Shown here one piece after another: positions 34,605-43,012 of a DNA stretch of 64,000 bases. Within the stretch, counting starts at the first letter, position 1. Each line of letters starts with the position of its first letter. A model generated the notes under the pieces. That model did not search any database, had not been told where the DNA came from, and saw only the letters and a program-made list of their open reading frames with translations. The position numbers were made by a program, and so were the translations under genes. The DNA comes from Allopusillimonas sp048270225 (GTDB lineage: Bacteria; Pseudomonadota; Gammaproteobacteria; Burkholderiales; Burkholderiaceae_B): NCBI GenBank assembly GCA_048270225.1, contig JBLWTG010000012.1, forward strand, positions 1 to 64,000, written 5' to 3'.

Positions 34605-35849
34605 TCACCTGCCGTCTGGCCGCGGACGGACCAGCATGGGAACAAAACGCCATAGATACAGCGCCATGCAGCCTATCCAGCACAGTGCCGATGCCTGGAG
34701 CAGCAGCAGGCTGGCATCGCCCGGCGCGAGCGCCGCAAGGCGCAATACCAGGGCGGCCATCATCAGGCCGTAGCTGGCCAGCATGCTGGCATCAAGCGCC
34801 AGCGGCCGGCCCAGATGGCCCAGGGCGGTGCGCGTAACCATGCCGATAATCAGCACCGAGAAGCCGCCTATGCCGATGATGTGCACATGTACTGCGGCGC
34901 GCGCCAGGGTACCGCTGGCCAGGCCTGCGGCGTGCACAGCGGCGAAGATCAGGCCTGTTGCGAGAGCGGCATAGCCCAGGTACAGAATCCACAGCATGGG
35001 TTTGCGCAGCACGGCCTGCGGCTGCCAGCGGCCCACTTGCCACAGGCCGATGAAGCCGGCCGCGCCGAGCGTGAGCGCCATGGGCACGGGCCAGCCCATC
35101 AGCCCGCAGGCAATGGCGGCCACGCCCAGCGCCATTTGTGCGTGGCCGCTGCGGACCAGCATGGGAAGCTGCAGGCCGGGCACCACGCGCATGGCAAAAA
35201 AGGGAATCACCCGCCGCGCGATCAGCAGGGCAATCACTGCCATGCAGATCAGCCCCTGCTCGAAGCGCTGCATCAGCATGGGGTAGTCATTGTGCTGCGC
35301 GGCCAGTGCATACAGCACATTGGCGACGCCCAGGCCCAGCATGAGCACGGGCAAGCCCAGGTTGCGGCGGCTCTTGCCCTTGATGATCACGCGCAGCAGG
35401 CATAGCGAGGCCGCTGCGAAAAACAGGGATTCGCTGAACAGCGCGATATGAAAGGCGGTGGCGCCGCCGACCAGATAGCCGATGCGGGCGATGATCCACA
35501 GGCAGCATAGTCCCGCGAGCGCTTTGCCTTGCAAAGGATTGAACCCCGTCCAGGTGGCGCTGGCGGTGAGCAGAAAGCCCACGGCGATGGTAGCGATGAA
35601 GCCCCACAGCATTTCGTGCGCGTGCCAGGCCACGCCCCAGAGGGGCTGGCGTATGAGTTCGGGGAAGAATATCCAGATCGCCAGGGAAACCATGGCCCAG
35701 CCGCAGCCGGCGATATACAGGGGACGAAAGCCCAGGCTGAAAAAAGCACGCAGATTCGGTGGTGCGCTGGCCGCGGGTGCGTTCTTGCCCGGCCTGGCGG
35801 CAGGGCGCTGGACGCGGGCGCCGACCGGCGCAGGATGCATGTCAGCCAT
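34605..35849 (-). CDS. nnrS: NnrS family protein (NO-stress membrane protein)
   Basis: A 414-residue integral membrane protein with about 12 helices. Typical NnrS features are FFSLGFRPLYIAGCGWAM, WHAHEMLWGFIATIAVGFLLTA and the His-rich VHVHIIGIGGFSVLIIGMVTRTALGH. NnrS is a haem/copper protein that reduces damage by nitric oxide. The start overlaps the globin stop by 8 bp; ATG 35849 (MADMHPAP) is taken, with 35840 an alternative. Sits between the globin and nsrR. Confidence 0.92.
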   Translation of the reverse strand: MADMHPAPVGARVQRPAARPGKNAPAASAPPNLRAFFSLGFRPLYIAGCGWAMVSLAIWIFFPELIRQPLWGVAWHAHEMLWGFIATIAVGFLLTASATWTGFNPLQGKALAGLCCLWIIARIGYLVGGATAFHIALFSESLFFAAASLCLLRVIIKGKSRRNLGLPVLMLGLGVANVLYALAAQHNDYPMLMQRFEQGLICMAVIALLIARRVIPFFAMRVVPGLQLPMLVRSGHAQMALGVAAIACGLMGWPVPMALTLGAAGFIGLWQVGRWQPQAVLRKPMLWILYLGYAALATGLIFAAVHAAGLASGTLARAAVHVHIIGIGGFSVLIIGMVTRTALGHLGRPLALDASMLASYGLMMAALVLRLAALAPGDASLLLLQASALCWIGCMALYLWRFVPMLVRPRPDGR

Positions 35850-36246
35850 GCTGGAACTCGGTGGGCATGCTGTCCGGATGATTGTTGATCTGGTAACTGA
35901 ACCAGAGGCTGCGTGCAATACGCTGTGCGGCGTTTTCGGCCCTGGCCGCAAACTCGCGGTTGGGCAGGGTTTCAGTCGTCTGGTGGAACAGATCGAGCCA
36001 GCGCGTGAACATCTGCGGCTGCAGATTGGGCAGCGCCACATGTTTGGGCATGGGGGTGCCGTTATAGGTGCCTGTGCCCAGCAGTACAGACGACCAGAAC
36101 CGCACCATGATGGCCAGGTGCTTGTCCCAATCGCTGATGCGTGCATCAAAGACAGGGCCGATGAGGTCGTCCGTGCGCACGCGCGCATAGAAAGCGTGAA
36201 CCAGTGTGGTGATTTCTTGTTCGGTGCAGAGAGCGTCTTGGGCCAT
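35842..36246 (-). CDS. Group III truncated haemoglobin
   Basis: A 134-residue globin. WDKHLAIMVRFWSSVLLGTGTYNGTPMPKH is typical of group III truncated haemoglobins, with the proximal His in PLFHQTT-like WLDLFHQTTET. In this operon with nnrS and nsrR it likely scavenges or oxidises nitric oxide. It is the first gene of the operon and its promoter region holds the NsrR box. Confidence 0.92.
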   Translation of the reverse strand: MAQDALCTEQEITTLVHAFYARVRTDDLIGPVFDARISDWDKHLAIMVRFWSSVLLGTGTYNGTPMPKHVALPNLQPQMFTRWLDLFHQTTETLPNREFAARAENAAQRIARSLWFSYQINNHPDSMPTEFQHG

Positions 36247-36301
36247 GTGTTGCAGTCCGGGTGTGTAGAGCGAAGCCGATGAGGGCGCCGTTGCTGTTTT
36301 A

Positions 36302-36324
36302 AAGATTCATTTAAAAGTAATCTT
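36302..36324 (-). promoter_or_regulatory. NsrR operator before the NO-response operon
   Basis: Two inverted 11-bp half-sites, AAGATTCATTT (36302-36312) and AAAGTAATCTT (36314-36324), flank a single A. This closely follows the known NsrR consensus, AAGATGCATTT in inverted repeat with 1-bp spacing. It lies 56 bp upstream of the globin start. Confidence 0.85.
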
Positions 36325-36452
36325 ATAAAATTGCAGCCGCTGCGTCAATGCGTCATGGGGGATTGCCAGTCATGGCCGCCGCCTTGGCGGCCAGCAGAAG
36401 TTGACTGATACGGGGTTGCCGCAGGCAGGCGAGGCCTGCCGGTGAGACATGC

Positions 36453-37064
36453 TCAGGCGGGCGGGCCTGCCCATGGCTCGGGCGGCGCATCGGCTCCAGC
36501 GCCCAGCGCACGCTGCATGAATACAACGTCTATCCACTGATTGAACTTGTAGCCGGTGGCCGGTTGCGAGCCCACATAGGCAAAACCCAGGCTGCGGTGC
36601 AGCGCGAGGGAGCCACGGTTGTCATGGCCGGCGATGACCGCCACCATCTGGCGCCAGGGACCCTGTTCGCAGCGGCGGATCAGCTCGGCCAGCAGGACTT
36701 TGCCCAGACCCTTGCCTGACTGCGCGGGCGCGAGGTAGATGGAATCTTCCAGCGTATAGCGATACGCCGCCCGGGGCCGGTAGAGGCCCGCATAGCAGTA
36801 GCCGGCGACCTCGCCGTCGAGAAGGGCGACCAGGTAGGGCAGGCCCAGCTCGACCGTCTTGGCAAGCCGTTCCTGCATGGTTTGCACGCTGGGCGGGATT
36901 TCCTCGAACGTGGCGGTGCTGTGCTGGACATGATGCGTATAGATGCGCTGTATCTGTTCGATATCCTGCGGCCGGGCGTCCCGTATTTCCAGGCCGGAAG
37001 GCGGCTGCTGACCGGTGCGCGGACCGGAAGGGGCTGGGGCTTGCGCGTCTTTGGCGCTGGTCAT
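36453..37064 (-). CDS. GNAT-family N-acetyltransferase (phosphinothricin/methionine-sulfone type)
   Basis: A 203-residue acetyltransferase. A Pro/Ala-rich N-terminus precedes the GNAT domain: IRDARPQDIEQIQRIYTHHV, TFEEIPPSVQTM, SIYLAPAQSGKGLGKVLL (acetyl-CoA loop) and GFAYVGSQPATGYKFNQWIDV. This pattern is that of the Pat/MnaT/YncA group that acetylates phosphinothricin, methionine sulfone or sulfoximine. Transcribed divergently from the gene at 37122. Confidence 0.88.
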   Translation of the reverse strand: MTSAKDAQAPAPSGPRTGQQPPSGLEIRDARPQDIEQIQRIYTHHVQHSTATFEEIPPSVQTMQERLAKTVELGLPYLVALLDGEVAGYCYAGLYRPRAAYRYTLEDSIYLAPAQSGKGLGKVLLAELIRRCEQGPWRQMVAVIAGHDNRGSLALHRSLGFAYVGSQPATGYKFNQWIDVVFMQRALGAGADAPPEPWAGPPA

Positions 37065-37121
37065 ACTATTTTCCTTGATCGACACGTCTGATCGAGACAA
37101 CAGTATATACAGGAGCAACAT

Positions 37122-37463
37122 ATGCCGGTTCAAATCAATGCGCTGACCAACGATTTTGCAGTCGCGCCGCAACTTAGCCCCGATGACATGCAGGCCGTCG
37201 CGGCTGCGGGCTTCAAAAGCGTCATCATCAACCGGCCTGATCTTGAAGGCGGGCCAGACCAGCCTTTGTCGGCCGATGTCATGGCGGCCGCCCGGGAGGC
37301 CGGGCTGAGCATCGAGTACCAGCCAGTGGTCAGCGGCGCCATGACGGCCGAGGATGTCGCCCGCTTTGCCGAGCTGCTCCAGACGCTGCCCGCCCCGGTG
37401 CTGGCCTACTGCCGTACCGGCACCCGCTGCGGCCATCTCTACCAGGCGGCGACCCAGTCCTGA
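37122..37463 (+). CDS. TIGR01244/DUF442-type sulfurtransferase or phosphatase-like protein
   Basis: A 113-residue protein with the beta-lactamase-hydrolase-like (BLH) pattern, starting ALTNDFAVAPQLSPDDM and ending with the phosphatase/rhodanese-like loop AYCRTGTRCGHLY. The Cys of CRTGTR is the expected nucleophile. Relatives are fused to or beside sulfur dioxygenases and are linked to H2S or persulfide handling. A clean CAGGAG ribosome binding site precedes the ATG. No BigR-type regulator is adjacent. Confidence 0.85.
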   Translation: MPVQINALTNDFAVAPQLSPDDMQAVAAAGFKSVIINRPDLEGGPDQPLSADVMAAAREAGLSIEYQPVVSGAMTAEDVARFAELLQTLPAPVLAYCRTGTRCGHLYQAATQS

Positions 37464-37631
37464 TGCCTGCCGCGCTGGCTGCGCCGCGGCTCAATTGCGG
37501 CAATTCCGGGTTTTTTGACCCAGATCAGCCATGGCGCCCAGGAAATCTGCTACGGTGTATTCACTACTTACGTTCTCGCAGCTATTGCAATTAATCTAGG
37601 GAGGCAGTGCAACTTAATGGGGGCTACTACG

Positions 37632-38087
37632 ATGTTCAAGAAAATTCTTATTCCAACCGACGGCTCTGCGCTGTCGGCCCAGGCTGCCAACAAAGGCGTA
37701 TGTTTTGCCCGTGAAACCGGTGCGGAAATCGTTGCGCTTTATGTTACCCAACCGTTTGCTGCCACCGTGGGCTTTGACGGCATGGCCGCTGCCTATGCGA
37801 TTACCGACGAAGATTACGACAAAACAGCGCAGGAGCAGGCCCAAAAATACCTGAAATCCGTGCTCGACCGTGCGGATACCGCGGGGGTCAAGGCCAAGGG
37901 CAAGGCTGTGTCGAATTTCAATGTGGCCGACGGCCTGGTGCAGGCTGCCGAAGAAGAAGGCTGCGACCTCATCTTTATCGGCAGCCATGGCCGCAGCGGC
38001 TTGTCCAGGCTGTTGTTGGGCAGCGTGACCATCAAGGTGCTGAGTCTGGCCAAGACGGCGGTGCTGGTGTATCGGGTCAAGGAATAG
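37632..38087 (+). CDS. Universal stress protein (UspA family)
   Basis: A 151-residue Usp domain starting MFKKILIPTDGSALS. The ATP-binding signature GSHGRSGLSRLLLGSVT is intact. These small cytoplasmic proteins bind ATP and support survival in stress. The ATG at 37632 has GGGGG upstream; an in-frame ATG at 37617 is possible. Convergent with the GntR gene. Confidence 0.93.
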   Translation: MFKKILIPTDGSALSAQAANKGVCFARETGAEIVALYVTQPFAATVGFDGMAAAYAITDEDYDKTAQEQAQKYLKSVLDRADTAGVKAKGKAVSNFNVADGLVQAAEEEGCDLIFIGSHGRSGLSRLLLGSVTIKVLSLAKTAVLVYRVKE

Positions 38088-38137
38088 TCCCGCTCGTCTG
38101 AGTGCTGCCCGAACCGGAACGGCTCGGGTAGCGACGT

Positions 38138-38806
38138 CTATGTGCTAGTCAGCCTGTCATAATTATTCATCAGGATCACGCCGGCATAATAGACGTGTTC
38201 TCGCATCAACGACTCCGCCCTGGCCGGGTCGCGATCTATCAAGGCTTCGACAATACGGTGATGGTCTCCGTGTGAGCGATAAATAATGTCGTAGTCGTCC
38301 CAAAGCATGATGCGGTCAGAGGCAAAAGGCGTCGCCTGCGCCTGCGTGGCGAATCGGCTGACCCAAGGGTTGCCGGCCGCGTCGAGAATGGTCTCGTGAA
38401 GGGTGATATTCATCTGCTGGTAGGGGGCATGGTCTTCGGGCCTCAGTTCTGCGCAGGCCAGTAAGGCATCGCCTGTTGCCAGGCAATTGAGCAGACATTT
38501 CTGTGCGTCTGCGCTCAGGCCTTTTTGCGCTGCTTTTCGGCAGGCAAGACCTTCCAACACAGCCCGAACCTCATAAGCGCCAAGAATTTCATCCCGCTGA
38601 TAAATGCGTACGGTGTAGCCCCGCTTGGGTTGATGCTCCAGCAGGGCTTCGCTGCCCAGTGTTGCCAGCGCGGCGCGTACAGGTGTACGGGAAACACCAA
38701 GTTTTTCGGCCAGAGGGATTTCCTCAAGTCGCTCTCCAGGCTTGAGTATGCCCCGCAGAACCCAATCCCTGATTTTTTCGGTAACAGACTGAGATAATGT
38801 GTCCAT
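38138..38806 (-). CDS. GntR-family regulator with FCD ligand domain
   Basis: A 222-residue FadR-subfamily regulator. The N-terminal winged helix (LKPGERLEEIPLAEKLGVSRTPVRAAL) is followed by an all-helical FCD domain whose His residues (ITLHETILDAAG, RSHGDHHRIVEAL) would bind a metal and a carboxylated ligand. It diverges from the SDR/ABC operon. Three GTATACAT sites lie between the two, so it probably represses that operon and itself until an inducer appears. Confidence 0.92.
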   Translation of the reverse strand: MDTLSQSVTEKIRDWVLRGILKPGERLEEIPLAEKLGVSRTPVRAALATLGSEALLEHQPKRGYTVRIYQRDEILGAYEVRAVLEGLACRKAAQKGLSADAQKCLLNCLATGDALLACAELRPEDHAPYQQMNITLHETILDAAGNPWVSRFATQAQATPFASDRIMLWDDYDIIYRSHGDHHRIVEALIDRDPARAESLMREHVYYAGVILMNNYDRLTST

Positions 38807-38814
38807 GACGGTAT

Positions 38815-38823
38815 TGTATACAT
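38815..38823. promoter_or_regulatory. GntR operator-like site 1
   Basis: TGTATACAT, nearly palindromic around GTATAC, 8 bp upstream of the GntR start codon. Copies recur at 38907 and 38991. FCD regulators usually bind such short TGTATACA-type palindromes. Confidence 0.6.
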
Positions 38824-38906
38824 GGAAAATTTTCCGGAAAAGCTATTTTGATTTCGGCGCCGTAGGGACTTACTTGGGGTAAACGCCGATATCACTGGTT
38901 GTATGG

Positions 38907-38915
38907 CGTATACAT
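38907..38915. promoter_or_regulatory. GntR operator-like site 2
   Basis: CGTATACAT, sharing GTATACAT with the other two sites, in the middle of the 191-bp divergent region. The surrounding stretch is A+T rich and probably carries both promoters. Confidence 0.55.
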
Positions 38916-38990
38916 AATTCTAAAAAGCAATAATAAAGCAGCGGATGCCTGTAAATAATTTCGCGATTATCCTCAATAAATCGACTGTTG

Positions 38991-39000
38991 TGTATACATG
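38991..39000. promoter_or_regulatory. GntR operator-like site 3, covering the SDR start codon
   Basis: TGTATACATG, whose last three bases are the ATG of the SDR gene. No ribosome binding site is visible before that ATG, so the transcript may be leaderless or the start may be misjudged. Confidence 0.55.
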
Positions 39001-39783
39001 AGACAAGATCAAGTAGATGAAGGGCAGCGGGCTCTGGCGATGGTAACGGGCGCCGGTGGCGGCATTGGCGCAGAAATATGCCACAAATTGGCACTTAGAG
39101 GGCTTCGTGTCGTAGCCTGCGATATCGACCGTAGCAAAGCTGAGCGCGTTGCGGCGACGCTGGGGGACCCACACCTTTCCATGGCTTTTGACGTGAGCAA
39201 TGAAGGGCAGGTGGAGCGGGCATTCGACGAGGTAGAGACTTCGTGCGGACCAGTCAGCATTGTGGTGTGCGCGGCAGGGCTGCTGCTGTTCGAGGAGAAC
39301 GGCGACAGGCCGCTGATCAAGAGCACAGGGCTGGAAACCTGGGAAAGAAGCTTTGCGGTGAATGCTCGAGGCGTTTTTCTGTGTGCGCGCGAATTCGTGA
39401 ATCATCGTGAAAGCCGACCCGTGGCCAACGGGCGCTTTATTACTTTTAGCTCAGTGGCGGCACAGCTCGGGGGCTATCGGTCAAGCGCTTCTTATATTGC
39501 CGCCAAGTCTGCGGTGCTTGGCTTTACCAAAGCACTGGCGCGCGAGACTGCGCATATGGGTATTACGGTGAACAGTGTATCGCCTGGATTGATCGACACC
39601 GAGATGCTCAGGAGCACAGTGTCCAGCAGTGGCGCGATGGAGGCGGCTGCAGCGAGCATTCCGCTTGGGCGCATAGGTACCGTACAGGATGTGGCGTCAG
39701 CAGTGGATTATCTGGCTTCGTCAGAGGCGGGTTACATCACAGGCAGTGTCATCGACGTGAATGGCGGCTACCGCATGCAATAG
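38998..39783 (+). CDS. Short-chain dehydrogenase/reductase
   Basis: A 261-residue classical SDR. The cofactor loop is TGAGGGIG, the structural motif is NARG, and the catalytic set is Ser in FITFSSVAAQ with Y-xxx-K in SYIAAKSAVLGF. The C-terminal GYITGSVIDVNGGY is standard. It is the first gene of the A+T-richer operon with an ABC importer and probably oxidises the imported compound. The ATG at 38998 lacks a ribosome binding site; the next ATG (39040) would remove the first beta strand. Confidence 0.9.
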   Translation: MRQDQVDEGQRALAMVTGAGGGIGAEICHKLALRGLRVVACDIDRSKAERVAATLGDPHLSMAFDVSNEGQVERAFDEVETSCGPVSIVVCAAGLLLFEENGDRPLIKSTGLETWERSFAVNARGVFLCAREFVNHRESRPVANGRFITFSSVAAQLGGYRSSASYIAAKSAVLGFTKALARETAHMGITVNSVSPGLIDTEMLRSTVSSSGAMEAAAASIPLGRIGTVQDVASAVDYLASSEAGYITGSVIDVNGGYRMQ

Positions 39784-39843
39784 CGTAAAGGCGCCCTGGT
39801 TCAATAATCAAAAAACAGACATCAACGATTCTGGAGACAAGAT

Positions 39844-41061
39844 ATGAAACGAATTACACACGTTGCGTGTGCGATCGCGATGACGGCAATGAGCGTCGCG
39901 CACAGTGCATACGGCCAGTCAGAACCGGGCATCACCGATACGACAATCAAGATTGGTCTATTTTCTCCATTGTCAGGCCCGGGCATGGCTTACGGCTTTG
40001 ATGTCGTGAACGCGGCCAAGATGTGGTACGACAAGATCAATCAGGAAGGCGGTATCAACGGCCGAAAAATTGAGCTTGCCATTGAGGACACGCGCTGTAA
40101 TGCGAACGATCTGGTAGCAGCGGTCAAGAAACTGGTGGAGCAGGACAAGGTATTTCTGCTGAACGGAGGATCATGCTCAGCGGCGGTGGTGGGTGCGCGC
40201 GAATATGTTGAGCGCGCCAAAGTTCCCTTGCTGATGCTGAATGCTTCGGGTGACGGCGCGCTTTATCCCCCTTCCAAATATATCTATGGGGCGTTCTCCA
40301 TTTCTCAGCATGCCCTGGGCGGATCCGCGGTGCAGTTCGCAGCCGAGCACTTGAAGGCAAAGAAGATCGGGTATATCAATCATGATGATGCCTATGGAAC
40401 CTGGAATCTCGAGGCGGCTCAGGCGCAAGCCAAACATCTTGGCGGCGTTTCGCTGAACGTGCAGTCAATTAACGCGAACATCAACGACGTTACAGCGCCG
40501 ATGCTCAAAATCCGTGCAGCCAATCCTGATGTCCTTGTTTTGACGACCTATGCTCGCCCGGCAGCGCTCATCATCAAGAAGGCGAAGGAGCTGGGCTGGA
40601 ACAAGCCGATTGTACTGACGGTGACAGGCACGGCCGACCTGACGCAGCTCGTGGAGAATGTGGGTGGTTCCGCCGCACTGCAGAACTTCTACATTCAGGA
40701 TGTGCTAAAAGGCTTGCCTTCCGACCCAGAGCTTGCCTGGGTGTACGACATGTACAAAAAATATTATCCCGATCTCGCCGGCAAACCCGGCCACCCGCAG
40801 AGTTATATGCCTTATGGGTTGCCTTCGGCAATGACGGTTGTGCAGGCGATCAAGGATGCGGGCCCTCAGCCCACACGTGAAAAGGTGCTGGCAGCGCTGG
40901 AGAACATGAAGCTGGAAACCAACGTGATGGCGGCGCCCGTCGAGTTTACGCCTGAAGATCATGCTGCCCTCAAGTCAGCCATTTACATCAAGTTTGATGG
41001 AAAGAACAAGACGCTGATTCCGGGCACCTTCAAGAGCGTCTGGAAATACGAGGGAAAATGA
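39844..41061 (+). CDS. ABC transporter substrate-binding protein (LivK/branched-chain amino acid type)
   Basis: A 405-residue periplasmic type-I binding protein. The signal peptide MKRITHVACAIAMTAMSVAHSAYG probably cleaves near AYG-QS. The mature part begins GITDTTIKIGLFSPLSGPG and has INGRKIELAIEDTRCNA, normal for HAAT-family binding proteins. Despite the family name, many bind aromatic or dicarboxylic compounds. TGGAGACA lies before the ATG. Ligand unknown. Confidence 0.92.
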   Translation: MKRITHVACAIAMTAMSVAHSAYGQSEPGITDTTIKIGLFSPLSGPGMAYGFDVVNAAKMWYDKINQEGGINGRKIELAIEDTRCNANDLVAAVKKLVEQDKVFLLNGGSCSAAVVGAREYVERAKVPLLMLNASGDGALYPPSKYIYGAFSISQHALGGSAVQFAAEHLKAKKIGYINHDDAYGTWNLEAAQAQAKHLGGVSLNVQSINANINDVTAPMLKIRAANPDVLVLTTYARPAALIIKKAKELGWNKPIVLTVTGTADLTQLVENVGGSAALQNFYIQDVLKGLPSDPELAWVYDMYKKYYPDLAGKPGHPQSYMPYGLPSAMTVVQAIKDAGPQPTREKVLAALENMKLETNVMAAPVEFTPEDHAALKSAIYIKFDGKNKTLIPGTFKSVWKYEGK

Positions 41062-41123
41062 GTGCGGTACATCGTGCAGTGCGGGGTCTTGTTGTCATTC
41101 TGGCTTGTTCTGCGGAGTAGATC

Positions 41124-42026
41124 ATGAGCCTTGCCGATATTTGGTTGTTTGTGCAGCAGGGCGTACTGTCCGGACTGGTTACGGGCAGCGTCTATGCTTT
41201 GCTTGCCGTGGCGTTCGTGACGGTGTTCAAAACGACGGATGTGCCCAATTTTGCGCAAGGCGAGATTTTCATGGTCGGCGGGTATGTTGCCCTGTTCACC
41301 ATTCTTGTTCTGAAATGGCCCTATTGGCTGGTGATACTTGTGACGCTGGCCAGCGTCACGCTGATTACCGCGGTTTTTCAGCGGGTCGTTATGGAAAAGG
41401 TGCTTCGGTCAAAAGGCGTGGGTGTTCAAATGGTGATCGCAACACTTGGTCTGGCTTATGTGCTTAAAGGCATTGTTCGTCAGACCGGTCTGGGTGATTC
41501 GCCGCGTTCGCTGCCCGCCTTGGTTTCCTCCGACAGCATTATGATCGGCGATGCATTCCTGACGCATCTGGATATTCTGATTTTTGTCGTCGGTGTAGGA
41601 ACCATGCTTGCGCTGTATCTGATGTTCAACTACACACGTATCGGCAAGGCCATGAGGGCAGTGGGCATGAATCCTCGCGCCGCCCAGATCGTTGGTGTGA
41701 ATCTCATACGCATCCGCATGATGGTCTGGGGCCTGGCCGGCTTGATATCCGCAGTTACCGCCTTGCTCATCGCCCCCAAGATTCTGATCACGCCTGATAT
41801 TGGTCATATCGCCATTCTGGCGTTTGCGGCCGCTATTGTGGGCGGCCTGTCCAGCATTCCAGGCGCTGTTCTGGGAGGATTCATTATTGGCATTGCCGAA
41901 AATCTGGTAGGCCTGTTCATCTCCACCAATGCAATTGTGGTGGCACCTTTTCTGGCCATTCTGATTGTCCTTGTCCTTCGGCCACAAGGCATTCTTGGCG
42001 GCAAGCTGCAGGTCAAGAAAGTATGA
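41124..42026 (+). CDS. Branched-chain amino acid-type ABC permease LivH
   Basis: A 300-residue inner-membrane permease with about eight helices. QQGVLSGLVTGSVYALLAVAFVTVFKTT and the C-terminal VGGLSSIPGAVLGGFIIGIAENL are LivH signatures, as is MRAVGMNPRAAQIVGVN, the coupling region. It overlaps livM by 4 bp (ATGA). Confidence 0.93.
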   Translation: MSLADIWLFVQQGVLSGLVTGSVYALLAVAFVTVFKTTDVPNFAQGEIFMVGGYVALFTILVLKWPYWLVILVTLASVTLITAVFQRVVMEKVLRSKGVGVQMVIATLGLAYVLKGIVRQTGLGDSPRSLPALVSSDSIMIGDAFLTHLDILIFVVGVGTMLALYLMFNYTRIGKAMRAVGMNPRAAQIVGVNLIRIRMMVWGLAGLISAVTALLIAPKILITPDIGHIAILAFAAAIVGGLSSIPGAVLGGFIIGIAENLVGLFISTNAIVVAPFLAILIVLVLRPQGILGGKLQVKKV

Positions 42027-43012
42027 AACTCAATATTGATAGAAGCCTGCTGCTGTTGTGCGGCGTTGTACTGGCGGTACTACCCTTTGCTGCAACGGGG
42101 TATGTATTGTTTATCGTCAATCTGCTGATGGTCTATGTTGTTCTGGCACTGGGCATGCATATTGTGCTGGGAGAGACAGGGCAATTCGCGCTGTCTCATA
42201 TTGCGTTTTATGGCATTGGCATTTATACGGCAGGCATACTCAGCAATACTTGGCATCTGAATTTTCTGATCTGTATGCTTGCCGGTGCGCTGCTTGCCGG
42301 CGCGCTCGGATATGCGCTGGGGACGTTGGCCATCCGTATGCGGGATATCTATCTTGCCCTGTCCACTTTTGCATTTGGCGAGGCGATGCAATGGGTATTC
42401 ATGAACTGGGTGGCCGTTACCAATGGGTCAAATGGATATCAGATATCGCCAGCACAATTTTTTGGCTACGTGCTGGACTCGGATCTGCGGGCTTATCCAT
42501 TCGTTGTTGTTATCGTTGCGCTGATACTGTGGCTGACCGTTCATATCTCGCGCTCACAGCTTGGCTCTGCCTTTCGTGCGGTACGAGAAAGCGATGTGGC
42601 GGCTCAGGCAATGGGAGTTGATGTCAATCGCATCAAGCGCGTCGCCTTCATGTTCTCTGCCGCTTATGCAGGCCTTGCGGGTGGCCTGTTCGCCGTTTTT
42701 TCGTCTTTCATTCATCCCGATAGTCTTGGCTTTCAGGCGACGGTACTGGTACTGATCATGGTCGTGGTGGGGGGGATTGGGTCTGTGCGCGGCGCAGTGG
42801 CTGGTGCGATTACGTTCGGGCTAATTTCAGAATTGCTCAGACAGGTGCTTTCTTTCCAGGAAATCATTTACGGCGCTATTCTGCTGATCTTCATGATGTT
42901 CGCACCCAAAGGGCTGTTCTGCGGCATTGCGCCGAAGCAAGGCAGTACGCCATCACCCAGAACAGATGCCACGAATACGGACAACGAACTGTTGAGTCGG
43001 AAGCAGGCATGA
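42023..43012 (+). CDS. Branched-chain amino acid-type ABC permease LivM
   Basis: A 329-residue permease pairing with LivH. LGMHIVLGETGQFALSHIAFYGIGIY and the cytoplasmic coupling segment FRAVRESDVAAQAMGVDVNRIKRVAFMFSA are typical, followed by VVVGGIGSVRGAVAGA. Overlaps the next ATPase gene by 4 bp. Confidence 0.93.
   Translation: MKLNIDRSLLLLCGVVLAVLPFAATGYVLFIVNLLMVYVVLALGMHIVLGETGQFALSHIAFYGIGIYTAGILSNTWHLNFLICMLAGALLAGALGYALGTLAIRMRDIYLALSTFAFGEAMQWVFMNWVAVTNGSNGYQISPAQFFGYVLDSDLRAYPFVVVIVALILWLTVHISRSQLGSAFRAVRESDVAAQAMGVDVNRIKRVAFMFSAAYAGLAGGLFAVFSSFIHPDSLGFQATVLVLIMVVVGGIGSVRGAVAGAITFGLISELLRQVLSFQEIIYGAILLIFMMFAPKGLFCGIAPKQGSTPSPRTDATNTDNELLSRKQA

Noticed and set aside
37497..37521. 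Terminator after the DUF442-type gene
   Set aside because: A GCCGC/GCGGC stem is followed by a T-run only after about 10 unpaired bases, so it does not fit an intrinsic terminator.
38101..38135. Terminator between the Usp and GntR genes
   Set aside because: CCCGA/TCGGG arms pair around a mismatch and no T-tract follows.
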